Source of the DNA: an uncultured Trueperaceae bacterium
GTDB lineage: Bacteria; Deinococcota; Deinococci; Deinococcales; Trueperaceae
Reading direction: 5' to 3'
Length of the DNA stretch: 64,000 bases
NCBI GenBank assembly: GCA_937873495.1
Contig: CALMXZ010000011.1
Span: 579,790 to 643,789 of the forward strand
The position numbers and the translations under genes are program-made. This document shows, in pieces, positions 35,489 through 44,077 of the stretch (positions are counted from its first letter, which is position 1; each line of letters starts with the position of its first letter). The notes beneath the pieces are model-generated. The model was given only the letters and a program-made list of their open reading frames with translations. It had not been told where the DNA came from and ran no database searches.

Positions 35489-35785
35489 ATGCAGAAAGCC
35501 ATCGACCTCACGCTGTCGTCCGTAGGGAGCCTGGCGGCCGTCGCGCTGTCCTGGCCCTACTGGCGCTCGTTCAGCTACTTCGCCGAGTCGCGAACGGCGT
35601 GGTGGCTGTACATCGCCAGCGGCTACTTCCTGGCCGTGTTCGTCTTCTACGTCTTCTTCCGCGCGCTGCGCACCCTCTTCAGCCACGAAGGGCACGACGG
35701 CCACGCCCACAACGATCACCATCACGACCACGACCACGGACGGGCTCACGACCACGGGACCACGGCGCTCCCAGGAGACAGCTGA
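35489..35785 (+). CDS. Small membrane protein with His-rich tail
   Basis: 98 residues. Residues 10-65 hold one or two transmembrane segments (S-V-G-S-L-A-A-V-A-L-S-W and W-W-L-Y-I-A-S-G-Y-F-L-A-V-F-V-F-Y-V-F-F). The last 35 residues are packed with His and Asp (H-D-G-H-A-H-N-D-H-H-H-D-H-D-H), a likely metal-binding tail. Its stop overlaps the norC start (TGATG), so the three genes are co-translated. It could be a metal-handling or assembly factor for the NO reductase, or a small subunit comparable in place to NorH of Thermus, though I see no sequence proof. Confidence 0.75.
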   Translation: MQKAIDLTLSSVGSLAAVALSWPYWRSFSYFAESRTAWWLYIASGYFLAVFVFYVFFRALRTLFSHEGHDGHAHNDHHHDHDHGRAHDHGTTALPGDS

Positions 35786-36726
35786 TGGCCGCGGACGTCG
35801 ACCGCGTCGAGTACGGGCGCCGCCGCACGGCCCTGCTCGTCCTCGCGCTGATGATCATGGTCTTCATCGTCCTGTCCGCGTTCTCGTTCGTCGGCTCGCG
35901 CGACCAGATCACGCCGGACACGGTGACGTACGCGGGGGCGTTCGGCGCGGTGGACGGTAAACGCGTGTTCCAGGCCTACAACTGCATGGGGTGCCACACC
36001 ATCGTCGGCAACGGCGCCTACCTGGGGCCGGACCTCACGAACACCTTCGAGTCGGCCGGGCCGGCGTGGATCGCCGCGTTCCTGCCGTCGGCCGGCACCT
36101 GGCCGACGGAAGCGGCGCTCCGCGTCCAGCTCCAGAGCCAGAATCAGACGGCCGAGACGGGCATCACGGACCTGGCCGCCTACTACGAGGCCTACCCGGG
36201 CGCCAAGGAGCGCATCGAGCGGCGCGGCGGCCTGCCCACCTTCATGCCGAACCTCGGCTTCAGGGCGGGCGAGGTGAACGAGGTCATCGCGTTCCTCAAG
36301 TACACGTCGCTCATGGACACGGAAGGGTGGCCGCCGACGCCGAAGGTCGACGGGCTCGAGTTCCCGCAGGCCGCCAAGGCCATCAACGTCGTGGCGACGG
36401 ACGGGAGCACGACAGCAGGTGCCACAGCCGACCCCGCCGTCGGCCTCACCTTGGCCGACCAGTACGGCTGTTTCGCCTGCCATGCCAAGACGGAGGCCCG
36501 TCTCGTCGGCCCAGGCTGGGGCGGCCTGTTCGGCAGCGACCAGCCCCTCGAAGGCGGCGGTAGCGCCACGACCGACGAGGCGTTCCTCGCCGAGTCGATC
36601 ACCCACCCGGACGCGGCCGTAGCCGCCGGCTACCCGGCGGGCGTCATGCCCGCCTACGCCGGCATCCTGACCGAAGACGAGGTGAACGCGATCGTCGCCT
36701 ACATCCGTTCGTTGGAGAAGCCATGA
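35785..36726 (+). CDS. norC: NorC-like cytochrome c with two heme domains
   Basis: A 313-residue membrane-anchored diheme cytochrome. The ATG at 35785 overlaps the upstream stop by one base. One transmembrane anchor (about 16-36) is followed by a NorC domain with C67-M-G-C-H71 and distal Met in P-T-F-M-P-N (M154). After a linker comes a second cytochrome c domain with C229-F-A-C-H233 and M in V-M-P-A-Y-A-G. Classical NorC has about 150 residues and one heme, so the second domain is an addition that may bring the electron-donor cytochrome into the complex. It overlaps norB by an ATGA. It passes electrons to the NorB heme b. Confidence 0.88.
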   Translation: MAADVDRVEYGRRRTALLVLALMIMVFIVLSAFSFVGSRDQITPDTVTYAGAFGAVDGKRVFQAYNCMGCHTIVGNGAYLGPDLTNTFESAGPAWIAAFLPSAGTWPTEAALRVQLQSQNQTAETGITDLAAYYEAYPGAKERIERRGGLPTFMPNLGFRAGEVNEVIAFLKYTSLMDTEGWPPTPKVDGLEFPQAAKAINVVATDGSTTAGATADPAVGLTLADQYGCFACHAKTEARLVGPGWGGLFGSDQPLEGGGSATTDEAFLAESITHPDAAVAAGYPAGVMPAYAGILTEDEVNAIVAYIRSLEKP

Positions 36727-38402
36727 CCAGTTACCGGACGCAACGTTTGAGCCTGCGCTTCTTCCTGCTCATGCTCGTGCTGCTGCTCGTGCAGGTGGTT
36801 CTCGGGGTGGTCCTGTCGCTGCAGCACGCGGACCCGACGCTCCTCAGCGGCACCATGAACTTCAACGTCACACGCTCGCAGCACGTCAACCTCGGCGTGC
36901 TCTGGATCCTCTCCGGCTTCATCGGCACCATCCTGTTCGTCGGCCCGCTGCTCTCCAAGCGCGAGCTGGCGGCCCCGTGGCTCATCAAGTTCCTGTTCGT
37001 GGCGTTGGTGGCGGTCACAGTCTGGAACGCCATCGCCATCTTCTTCGCCCAGAAGGGGATCGCGGGCTGGTGGCTCGGGCAGCCCTGGATCCAGGAGGGC
37101 CTCGAGTATCTGGAGGCCGGTCGCGCCGCCGACATCATCATCCTGATCGGCTTCGCCATCCTCGCCTACGTCGTGCTGCGCACGTTCCCCAAGCGCAGCG
37201 AGTGGAACGAGATCCATTGGGGCCTCGCCATCGGGGTCACGGCCCTCACGGTCATGTGGGTCTTCGGCATGTTCTTCATCGGCCGCATCGACCTGCAGGA
37301 GTACTTCCGCTGGTTCGTCGTCCACTACTGGGTCGAGGGCGTCTGGGAAGTCATCCACATCAGCCTCATCGGCATCCTGCTCGTGCTCATGTTCAAGGCC
37401 GACGTCAAGGCGGTCGGTTACGCGGTCTTCTGGGGCGTCACCCTCGTGTGGCTCTCGGGCCTCCTCGGCAACGCCCACCACTACTTCTGGGTCGGCACGC
37501 CGGAGTTCTGGCAGTTCTGGGGCTCCCTCTTCAGCGCGCTGGAGCCGGTGCCGCTCATCCTGTGCTTCTGGCACATGTACTTGGACGCCCACCACGACAG
37601 GAAGCCCATCGAGAACAAGCCTGCCTTCTACTTCCTGCTCGGCTCGGCGGTGCTCGAGATGGTCGGCGCCGGCATCCTCGGCTTCACGATGACGTTCGCC
37701 CTCACGAACGTCTGGTCGCACGGCACCTGGGTGACGCCCAGCCACGCGCACCTCTCCATGTTCGGCACGTTCGGCATGCTGGGCCTCGGCGCGGCGTACT
37801 TCATCGTGCCCAAGCTGCGCAAGGCCACGGACTTCGACCAGCGCTTCGGTCGGCTCGCCTTCTGGCTCGTGTTCCTCGGCATGCTCGGCATCGGGTTCGC
37901 GTTCGCCATCGGCGGGACGATCCAGGTGTTCACCTACCGCACCCTCGGGCTCGACTGGTTCGGGGGCGACCTCTACCCCGCCATGGGCACCTACAAGGTC
38001 CTGCTCGTCCTGTTCGGCATCGTGTTCCTCGCCGGCGTGGCGCTGCTCGTCTTCGACCTCATGACGCTCGGCCACCGCGTGCAGGCGCCGGCGCCGCAGG
38101 CGGCCGACCACACGCCGCCGACCTCGGGCTGGGCGCGCCCGCTCCGCGGTTTCGAGGCGGGGACCTGGCTGCTCGGCATGTGGGTGTTCGGCTTCATCAT
38201 CACGTTCGGGCTGTTGAGCTACAACCTCCCACGCGTGCAGGGCGGCGACCCGACGATCCCGTACCTCGCGGCGGCCGTCGGCTACCCCGGCCTGCTGCTC
38301 ACGACCTTGCTCTTCGTCTGGCGCTTCCTCGCATCGCTGGAGGCCAGGGAACGCGCTTCCAGCGTCACCATGCAGAGGCGGACCGCCTTGGCGGGCGACT
38401 AG
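36723..38402 (+). CDS. norB: Nitric oxide reductase catalytic subunit (cNOR)
   Basis: A 559-residue heme-copper-family subunit that reduces 2 NO to N2O. All residues known from Pseudomonas aeruginosa NorB are present at a constant offset of 6: H54 and H343 (heme b), H341 (heme b3), H201, H252, H253 and E205 (FeB), E209 and E274. Twelve core transmembrane segments are followed by an extra C-terminal part (about 460-559) with two more predicted helices (W-L-L-G-M-W-V-F-G-F-I and L-L-L-T-T-L-L-F-V-W). It lacks the N-terminal extension of quinol-type qNOR, agreeing with a separate NorC. No norQ or norD is adjacent, but MoxR and VWA genes at 60-64 kb are of the same general type. Confidence 0.94.
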   Translation: MTSYRTQRLSLRFFLLMLVLLLVQVVLGVVLSLQHADPTLLSGTMNFNVTRSQHVNLGVLWILSGFIGTILFVGPLLSKRELAAPWLIKFLFVALVAVTVWNAIAIFFAQKGIAGWWLGQPWIQEGLEYLEAGRAADIIILIGFAILAYVVLRTFPKRSEWNEIHWGLAIGVTALTVMWVFGMFFIGRIDLQEYFRWFVVHYWVEGVWEVIHISLIGILLVLMFKADVKAVGYAVFWGVTLVWLSGLLGNAHHYFWVGTPEFWQFWGSLFSALEPVPLILCFWHMYLDAHHDRKPIENKPAFYFLLGSAVLEMVGAGILGFTMTFALTNVWSHGTWVTPSHAHLSMFGTFGMLGLGAAYFIVPKLRKATDFDQRFGRLAFWLVFLGMLGIGFAFAIGGTIQVFTYRTLGLDWFGGDLYPAMGTYKVLLVLFGIVFLAGVALLVFDLMTLGHRVQAPAPQAADHTPPTSGWARPLRGFEAGTWLLGMWVFGFIITFGLLSYNLPRVQGGDPTIPYLAAAVGYPGLLLTTLLFVWRFLASLEARERASSVTMQRRTALAGD

Positions 38403-38525
38403 CGCCGAACCGCGCGGCGCCTTCGCCGGGCGCCGCCCACCGCCGTCGGCGCCGTCTCTCCTGGCCGGCGCCGACGACCCTCCCTTCGTTCGACCGGCGC
38501 CATGGGGCCTGCGCCTGGTCGGAAC

Positions 38526-38553
38526 GGCCCCGCGACCGGTCGGTCGCGGGGCC
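38526..38553. terminator. Bidirectional terminator hairpin
   Basis: GGCCCCGCGACC (38526-38537) and GGTCGCGGGGCC (38542-38553) pair perfectly over a GGTC loop, between the convergent norB and HdeD-like genes, followed by CTGTCATATCT on +. The rest of 38403-38640 is GC-rich with no gene. Confidence 0.65.
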
Positions 38554-38640
38554 TGTCATATCTCCCCCAGCAGGGCGCCGGCGGCCCGGCGCTAGCTCAC
38601 GCCAAGGCCCTCGGCACCTAGGGCCCGTGCGCGCTGCGCG

Positions 38641-39204
38641 TCAGGCTCGCGCCTGCCGCGCCAGCTCCCTGCGGTCGTTCGTGCCCTTGAGGCGGAACGC
38701 CAGCACGATCAGCGACACGCCGGCCACGAGCGCGAACACCGCCAGCAAGCCGACGAACGTGACCAGGCCCGCGCCCGGCCAGACGGCCAGCACGACGCCG
38801 AAGACGATCGACACCAGCCCGGCGAGGATCAACGACCACTCGTTCGTGATCTCCTTGCGCAGGGCCACCGCGACCACGATGTCCATGAGGCCGCGCAGCA
38901 CGGCCCAAGCCGCGATCAGGTAGAGGAAGGTGAGGACCGTCAGCCCCGGCAAGGCCAGCGCCACGATGCCCGCCGCGATGCTGAGCAGGCCACCGAAGAG
39001 CTGCGCCCACCACGGCCCGACGCCGGTGCGGGCGACGAGGGAGGCGAGCGAGAAGGCTCCGTCCACCAAGGCGAACACCGCGTACGTGTAAACGAGGGCC
39101 ACCAACGTCAGCCCTGGCCACAGGAGTGCGATGGCGCCGAAGGCCACCAACGCGATCCCCCTGAGCAAGGTGGTCCACCAAGTCCTCGCGAGCATGTCGA
39201 GCAT
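38641..39204 (-). CDS. HdeD-like DUF308 membrane protein
   Basis: 187 residues from the ATG at 39204, which has GGAGGAGG 8 nt upstream; a longer frame to 39294 lacks an RBS. Six transmembrane helices in three repeated pairs are visible, each with G-x-x-x-L-x-x-P-G turns (L-L-W-P-G-L-T, L-A-L-P-G-L-T, A-V-W-P-G-A-G), the DUF308/HdeD pattern. HdeD is linked to acid resistance in E. coli; elsewhere the role is unknown. It is divergent from the HEAT-like gene. Confidence 0.85.
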   Translation of the reverse strand: MLDMLARTWWTTLLRGIALVAFGAIALLWPGLTLVALVYTYAVFALVDGAFSLASLVARTGVGPWWAQLFGGLLSIAAGIVALALPGLTVLTFLYLIAAWAVLRGLMDIVVAVALRKEITNEWSLILAGLVSIVFGVVLAVWPGAGLVTFVGLLAVFALVAGVSLIVLAFRLKGTNDRRELARQARA

Positions 39205-39299
39205 CCGGCTGCCTCCTCCGACGAACTCGGCCGCGGACCCGGGTCCAGTCCGGCCTAGGCCCCGATTATGTACGTTCGGCGCGCCGAGTAGCATGCGCC

Positions 39300-39983
39300 A
39301 TGACCAAGCCGCGCTGGGCGGAGCAGTTGGCGAGCCTGGACCGGGCGTCCTGGCCCGCCTTCCTTGACCGGCACTCCGGGCTGCCCGGCCCGCGGGCGAA
39401 CCTCGAGCTGGCGACCGCCTTCGCGACCCTGGCCGACGCGGCGCTCGCCACTGGTCTCGCGAACGACGCCGACGAGTACCGCGCCATGTGCGGCGCGGCG
39501 GCGCTCGGCCGTAGGGCCGCCGACCCCGCCGCCGAAGCGCGGGCGCGAGAGCTGGCGGGCGACAGGCGCTGGCGGGTCCGCATGGGCGTCGAGTTGGGCC
39601 TGCAACTCCTCGGCGACGGTTCGCCCGACACCCTTCGCTCGGTCGCGCTCGACTGGGTGGAGGACGCCGACCCCCTGGTGAAGCGCGCCGCCATCGCCGC
39701 GCTCTGCGAGCCGCGGCTCCTGCGCGGCGCCGAGCGCGCGGCGGTCGCGATCGCCGTCTGCCGCCGCGCGACGGACGCCATCACCGCCGTGCCACCCGAA
39801 CGGCGGCGGGAGCCGAACGTACGCGTGCTGCGCCAGGCGCTTGGCTACTGCTGGAGCGTCGCCGTCGCGGCCGACCCGATCCCCGGCCTGGCCGCGTTCG
39901 CCGAACTCGACGCCTCCGATCCGGACGTCGCATGGATCGTGAAGGAAAACCGGGTCAAGAAGCGGCTCGCGACCCTACTGTGA
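39300..39983 (+). CDS. HEAT-repeat-like alpha-helical protein
   Basis: 227 residues, no signal peptide or membrane segment. The middle shows helix pairs with the HEAT pattern W-R-V-R-M-G-V-E-L-G-L-Q-L-L and D-P-L-V-K-R-A-A-I-A-A-L-C-E-P. The C-terminus ends D-V-A-W-I-V-K-E-N-R-V-K-K-R-L, which is typical of HEAT/DNA-alkylation-repeat scaffold proteins. Function is unknown. The start ATG has no clear RBS. It converges on the response regulator gene. Confidence 0.65.
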   Translation: MTKPRWAEQLASLDRASWPAFLDRHSGLPGPRANLELATAFATLADAALATGLANDADEYRAMCGAAALGRRAADPAAEARARELAGDRRWRVRMGVELGLQLLGDGSPDTLRSVALDWVEDADPLVKRAAIAALCEPRLLRGAERAAVAIAVCRRATDAITAVPPERRREPNVRVLRQALGYCWSVAVAADPIPGLAAFAELDASDPDVAWIVKENRVKKRLATLL

Positions 39984-40035
39984 CGTAGCGGTGACGAGCC
40001 GCGCGGCCGAGCTACGTTCCGTGATCGCCGAGGCT

Positions 40036-40058
40036 GCGCGGGCGGCGGCGGCCCGCGC
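40036..40058. terminator. Hairpin between convergent genes
   Basis: GCGCGGGC (40036-40043) and GCCCGCGC (40051-40058) pair over a 7-nt loop, midway between the convergent stops at 39983 and 40062. There is no T-tract. Confidence 0.45.
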
Positions 40059-40061
40059 GTC

Positions 40062-40676
40062 TCACAGCCAGCCCCTGCTCCTCGCTAGGCGCGCCGCTTC
40101 GACGCGGTTGCCGACCCCCAGCTTGCTGATCGCCTCCGACAGGTAGTTGCGCACCGTACCCTCCGAGAGCCCCAGCGCGGACGCGATGGCCGCGGTGGAG
40201 GCGCCCTCGCCCGCCAGCCGGAGCACCTGCCGCTCCCGGTCCGTCAGGGGGTCGACCTCGCCGAGCGCCTCCACGGCCAGCTCCGGATCCACCGCCCGCC
40301 CGCCGGCGTGAACGCGCCGCACGGCGTCGGCCAGCTTCTCCGCCGGGGAGTCCTTGAGGAGATACCCGGCCGCGCCGGCCTCCAGCGCCCTGCGGAGGTA
40401 ACCGGCACGCGCGAACGTCGTGAGGATGACGACGCGGGTCGTGAGGGCCGACCGCTCGCGCTCCTCCTTCACGGCGCCCGCGAGCTCGAGGCCCGTGAGC
40501 CGCGGCATCTCGATGTCCGTCAGGAGCACGTCGGGGCGCAGCTCGACGACCCGCGCCAGCGCTTCGGCGCCGTCGCGGGCCTCGGCCACTACCTCGATGT
40601 CGTCCTCGAGCCCGAGGAGGGCGGCCAGGGCGCCGAGGACCATGGCCTGGTCCTCCGCTATGACGACCCGGATCAT
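40062..40676 (-). CDS. NarL/DesR-family response regulator
   Basis: A 204-residue regulator: receiver domain with the acidic pocket E8-D9, phospho-acceptor D54 (L-L-T-D-I-E-M-P) and K105-type lysine in L-L-K-D-S-P, then a LuxR-type helix-turn-helix (L-T-D-R-E-R-Q-V-L-R-L, T-A-A-I-A-S-A-L-G-L-S-E-G-T-V-R-N-Y-L). The start overlaps the kinase stop by ATGA. It probably controls the ABC exporter genes directly upstream, as in DesK/DesR-type modules. Confidence 0.93.
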   Translation of the reverse strand: MIRVVIAEDQAMVLGALAALLGLEDDIEVVAEARDGAEALARVVELRPDVLLTDIEMPRLTGLELAGAVKEERERSALTTRVVILTTFARAGYLRRALEAGAAGYLLKDSPAEKLADAVRRVHAGGRAVDPELAVEALGEVDPLTDRERQVLRLAGEGASTAAIASALGLSEGTVRNYLSEAISKLGVGNRVEAARLARSRGWL

Positions 40677-41938
40677 GGGTGGGCCGGCCTGACCGGCGCG
40701 GCGGTGGGCGTCGCCCCGGTGACGGCGGCCTGGCGCGGGACGCTTACCTCCAGGCGCGTGCCGGACCGGCCGCCGGCCGTGTGCGCTTCGAGCGTGACCG
40801 TTCCGCCGAGCGCGCGCACCCGCTCGTGCATCGCCGCGAGCCCCGTGCCGCCGGACGGCGAGGCGGAACGGCCCATGGCCGCCTTCGGCCCCGCGTCTTC
40901 ATCACGGCCGCTGCGGGCGCCCCCGCCGCTCTCCCGACCTGCACGAGGCCCGACGCCGTCGTCGGTCACGGCGAGGAACACCATGGCGCCGTCATCGACG
41001 AGCGTCACCTGACACCGGGTGGCGCCCGCGTGCCTTATCACGTTCGTGACGCCCTCACGCAACGCGGAGGCCAGCACCGCCTCGACGTCGGGGCGCAAGT
41101 CGACGGGCTCGGTGAAGTAGTCGAACTCGATGTCGGCTGCTTCGAAGGCCAGCTTGGCGCTCGCCAGCTCGCCCTCCACGCCACCCTTCCGGTAGCCGCT
41201 CACGGCCGCGCGCACCTCGCTCGCGGTCTCCCGCGAGAGCCGCTCGACGTCGCGGATCTCGCGCTCCGCCCTTATCGGATCGCGCACGACGAGGCGCGCG
41301 GCCAGCTCGGACTTCAGCGTGATGGTCGAGAGGGTGTGGCCGAGGAGGTCGTGCAGGTCGCGAGCGATGCGCTCGCGCTCGGCGATGGTGGCGAGGCGTT
41401 CGACCTGCGCCTGGGCCATGCGCAGCTTGGCGTTCGCCTCGCGCCGCTCGCGTTCGTAGAGCGTCGACAGGCCGACGATGGGTGAGAACACGGCCGCGGG
41501 CGTGAACGCGGCGAAGCGGTAGCCGAGAGGGACGGGTGAGACGAAGAAGGCGACCACCAAGACGGCGAACACGACCGCCAACCATTTGAGCGCCCGGTCG
41601 CGCGGCTGCAGCTTGCCGGCCGCGGCGGCGGCGTAGATCAGGAACACGTTGCCGGCGCTGTTGAAGAGCGTGGCGAGCACGCCGAGCGCCAGCATGGTGG
41701 CTATCCCCAGCAGCGCCCCCGGCACGCCGGCGCGCCAGAGGAACTGGCGCCGGTCGATGACGCGGTGCGTGAAGCCGTAGACGGGCACGAAGAGCGCCGC
41801 GAACACTACGATGACGGTCCAATCGCGCGGCCCCGAGCCCGGGTCGAACAGGGGCTGGAAGGCGAGGAAGCCTAGGTAGAGCAGCCATGCGACCTCGCCC
41901 CGCGGCACGCCGAGTACCGTCCTACGCACGGAGCTCAC
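40673..41938 (-). CDS. DesK/NarX-type sensor histidine kinase
   Basis: About 421 residues. Five to six transmembrane helices fill residues 15-155 with almost no extracellular loops, so the signal is likely read within the membrane. A coiled linker leads to the HisKA_3 box E-R-I-A-R-D-L-H-D-L-L-G-H with phospho-acceptor H196. The ATPase part has E-G-V-T-N-V-I-R-H-A, D-D-G-V-G and G-T-G-L-A-A-M. A Gly/Arg-rich insert of about 35 residues sits inside the ATP lid. The start codon is uncertain: a GTG at 41938 is very close to its GGAG, and another GTG lies three codons later. Confidence 0.9.
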   Translation of the reverse strand: MSSVRRTVLGVPRGEVAWLLYLGFLAFQPLFDPGSGPRDWTVIVVFAALFVPVYGFTHRVIDRRQFLWRAGVPGALLGIATMLALGVLATLFNSAGNVFLIYAAAAAGKLQPRDRALKWLAVVFAVLVVAFFVSPVPLGYRFAAFTPAAVFSPIVGLSTLYERERREANAKLRMAQAQVERLATIAERERIARDLHDLLGHTLSTITLKSELAARLVVRDPIRAEREIRDVERLSRETASEVRAAVSGYRKGGVEGELASAKLAFEAADIEFDYFTEPVDLRPDVEAVLASALREGVTNVIRHAGATRCQVTLVDDGAMVFLAVTDDGVGPRAGRESGGGARSGRDEDAGPKAAMGRSASPSGGTGLAAMHERVRALGGTVTLEAHTAGGRSGTRLEVSVPRQAAVTGATPTAAPVRPAHP

Positions 41939-41962
41939 GGCTCCAAGGATACGGCCGGCACG

Positions 41963-42793
41963 TCAACCGTAGGTCTTACCCTCATCGCGGAAATAGGCCC
42001 ACACGGCCAGGGCGAGGCAGACGGCGGTGGTGACGGCCAGCACGAGCACGTGGGTGAGGCCGGAGCCGACCGGCTCGGCGCCGGCCTGCGAGAGCGCGAA
42101 CTGGGCGAAGTGGTAGGTCGGCAGGAACTCCGCGACCCTCTGCAGCACGGGCGGCATGACCGTGAGCGGGATCCACAGGCCCGAGGCGAACGCGGCCGGC
42201 GTGTAGACGAGGTTGAGCACCATGGGTGCGCTGTTGGGCCCGAACAGGTAGCCGAAGGCCAGACCGAGCGAGGCGAAGGGGAAGACGCCGAGCATCAACG
42301 CTCCGTACATCCGCAGCCACGCCCCCACCTCGAAGCGCACGCCCTGCAGCCAGGCGCCGAGCGCAGTGAGTACGACGACCACGATGGTGCTGAACAGCAG
42401 GGCCATCACGACCTTGGCGAAGAAGTACGCCAGCGGCGGCATGGGCGAGACGCGCTTGAGCCGCAGCCACCCCTGCCCTCGCTCGGACGCCACGCCGACC
42501 CCGAAGCCGAACAGCGAGGCGGCCAGCACGCCAGCGGCGCTGTAGCCGACGACCATGTACTTGGCGGCGCTGATCCCCTGCACCGCGTAGCCGCCGAATA
42601 GGGCGCCGAACAGCACGTAGAACATCACGGGGAAGGCGAGGACCGAGACGGAGTACCCGGGCAGCCGCAAGAGCTTCAGGAACTCGAAGCGCGCCTCCGT
42701 CACGTAGAGCCGGAGCATGTTGCGGCGCGGCGCTTGCGTGATGCTGGACGCCGCGTCGGTCACGCCGGTCGGAGTAGGAGTAGAGGTGGTCAT
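41963..42793 (-). CDS. ABC-2 type exporter permease
   Basis: 276 residues with six transmembrane helices, the ABC-2 membrane protein pattern (Y-M-V-V-G-Y-S-A-A-G-V-L, F-A-S-L-G-L-A-F-G-Y, F-A-S-G-L-W-I-P-L-T). The start overlaps the ATPase stop by ATGA, so they form one exporter. Such two-gene exporters beside DesK/DesR-like pairs usually export drugs, lipids or peptides; the substrate is not visible. Confidence 0.88.
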   Translation of the reverse strand: MTTSTPTPTGVTDAASSITQAPRRNMLRLYVTEARFEFLKLLRLPGYSVSVLAFPVMFYVLFGALFGGYAVQGISAAKYMVVGYSAAGVLAASLFGFGVGVASERGQGWLRLKRVSPMPPLAYFFAKVVMALLFSTIVVVVLTALGAWLQGVRFEVGAWLRMYGALMLGVFPFASLGLAFGYLFGPNSAPMVLNLVYTPAAFASGLWIPLTVMPPVLQRVAEFLPTYHFAQFALSQAGAEPVGSGLTHVLVLAVTTAVCLALAVWAYFRDEGKTYG

Positions 42794-43800
42794 GCTTCGG
42801 TCCTTCCCGTAAGGCTGAGGAACGCCTCCTCGAGGCCGGCTCCAGTCACCTCGAGGCCGCTGGCCTCCGGGTCGGCCTTGAGCAGGGCGCGCACGGTGGC
42901 GTCGGCGTCGCTCGAGAGCAGCGTGAGCACGGCGCCGCTGCGCTCGACGCTCCTCACCCCGGCGAGCGCCGCCGCTTCCGTGGCGGAGAGGCGCGTCACG
43001 GCGCTCACCTTGCGGCCCGCCGCACGAGCCTTGACCTCCGTCGGCGTGCCGTAGGCCACGACCTTGCCGTGGTCGAGCACCGCCACCTTGTCGGCCAGCG
43101 CGTCCGCTTCCTCGAGGTAGTGGGTGGTGAGGATCACGCTGCGCTTCCCGCCCAGGTACTCCCTGACGTGGTTCCAGAACGCGCGGCGCGAGGCGGCGTC
43201 GAGCCCGGTGGTCGGCTCGTCGAGGAAGAGCGCGTCCGGGTTGCCGATCATCGCGAGCGCGAAGTGCAAGCGCTGCTGCTGGCCGCCGGAGAGCTTGCCG
43301 TAGAGCCGGTTGGCGACGCCCTCGAGACCGGCGATGGCGATGGCCTCATCCACGCCGAGCGGTGCCGGGTAGTACGTCGCGAAGGCCGTCAGGTGCTCGC
43401 GAACGGTGAGGGTGGCGGGCACCCCCGACACCTGGAGCATCGCGCCTATGCGCATGCGGCTGCCTGCCGAGCGCGGGTCGGCTCCGAAGAGGCGTACTTG
43501 GCCAGAGGTCGGCCTGGCGAGGCCGAGCATGAGGGAGACGGCGGTGGTCTTCCCCGCCCCGTTCGGCCCGAGGACGGCAAGCACCTCGCCCGGCATGGCG
43601 CGCAAGCTCACGCGGTCGAGTGCCGTGACGGCGCCGTAGCGCTTCGTTGCTTCGACGAGCTCGGCGATGGCGTTCGCCGAGCCGGCCGCCTGAGCGCGCG
43701 GACCCAGGGCGGCCGGGGCGGCCGACCCTTCGGCCACGGACACGCCACCCCCTGCCCTGCGGAGCGCGGCGTCTGTCGGTGCGGTTCGTGTGTTCGTCAT
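42790..43800 (-). CDS. ABC-2 exporter ATPase
   Basis: 336 residues. After an unusual Ala-rich N-terminal tail of about 45 residues come Walker A G-P-N-G-A-G-K-T-T, the signature L-S-G-G-Q-Q-Q-R and Walker B D-A-L-F-L-D-E-P-T-T-G-L-D. The C-terminal 80 residues resemble the regulatory tail of DrrA-type exporter ATPases. First gene of a four-gene operon running to the response regulator. The upstream gap 43801-44077 carries a tandem TATAACCG element. Confidence 0.92.
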   Translation of the reverse strand: MTNTRTAPTDAALRRAGGGVSVAEGSAAPAALGPRAQAAGSANAIAELVEATKRYGAVTALDRVSLRAMPGEVLAVLGPNGAGKTTAVSLMLGLARPTSGQVRLFGADPRSAGSRMRIGAMLQVSGVPATLTVREHLTAFATYYPAPLGVDEAIAIAGLEGVANRLYGKLSGGQQQRLHFALAMIGNPDALFLDEPTTGLDAASRRAFWNHVREYLGGKRSVILTTHYLEEADALADKVAVLDHGKVVAYGTPTEVKARAAGRKVSAVTRLSATEAAALAGVRSVERSGAVLTLLSSDADATVRALLKADPEASGLEVTGAGLEEAFLSLTGRTEA

Positions 43801-43931
43801 GCCCCCAGGGTGCCCCCTCCGCCCCGGCCGCGGCAGTGTCGGCGGTCAGGGAGGGGGCATGACAGGTGTCATCCGGCGCTGGGAGTTACCTGATGGTGAC
43901 GTCCGCCTTGGCACCCGCGGTCACCACGCCC

Positions 43932-43951
43932 TATAACCGGCGTATAACCGG
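43932..43951 (+). repeat. Tandem TATAACCG direct repeat
   Basis: TATAACCGG (43932-43940) is repeated at 43943-43951, an 11-bp period (one helical turn). The same arrangement occurs in inverse orientation at 52104-52122. It lies between the divergent exporter and papain-like genes and could be a binding site for a winged-helix regulator, or a short slippage duplication. Confidence 0.5.
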
Positions 43952-44077
43952 GGCGCGCCTACCCTCCTGACAGTCACCCGGTGGCTAGGCGCTACTGTTG
44001 CGCCCGTCAGCCGAACCGATCGCGGTCGAGACGGACCACGACCGTTCCAGGCAGGCCGGGGCGGCGAGGGAGCGTCC

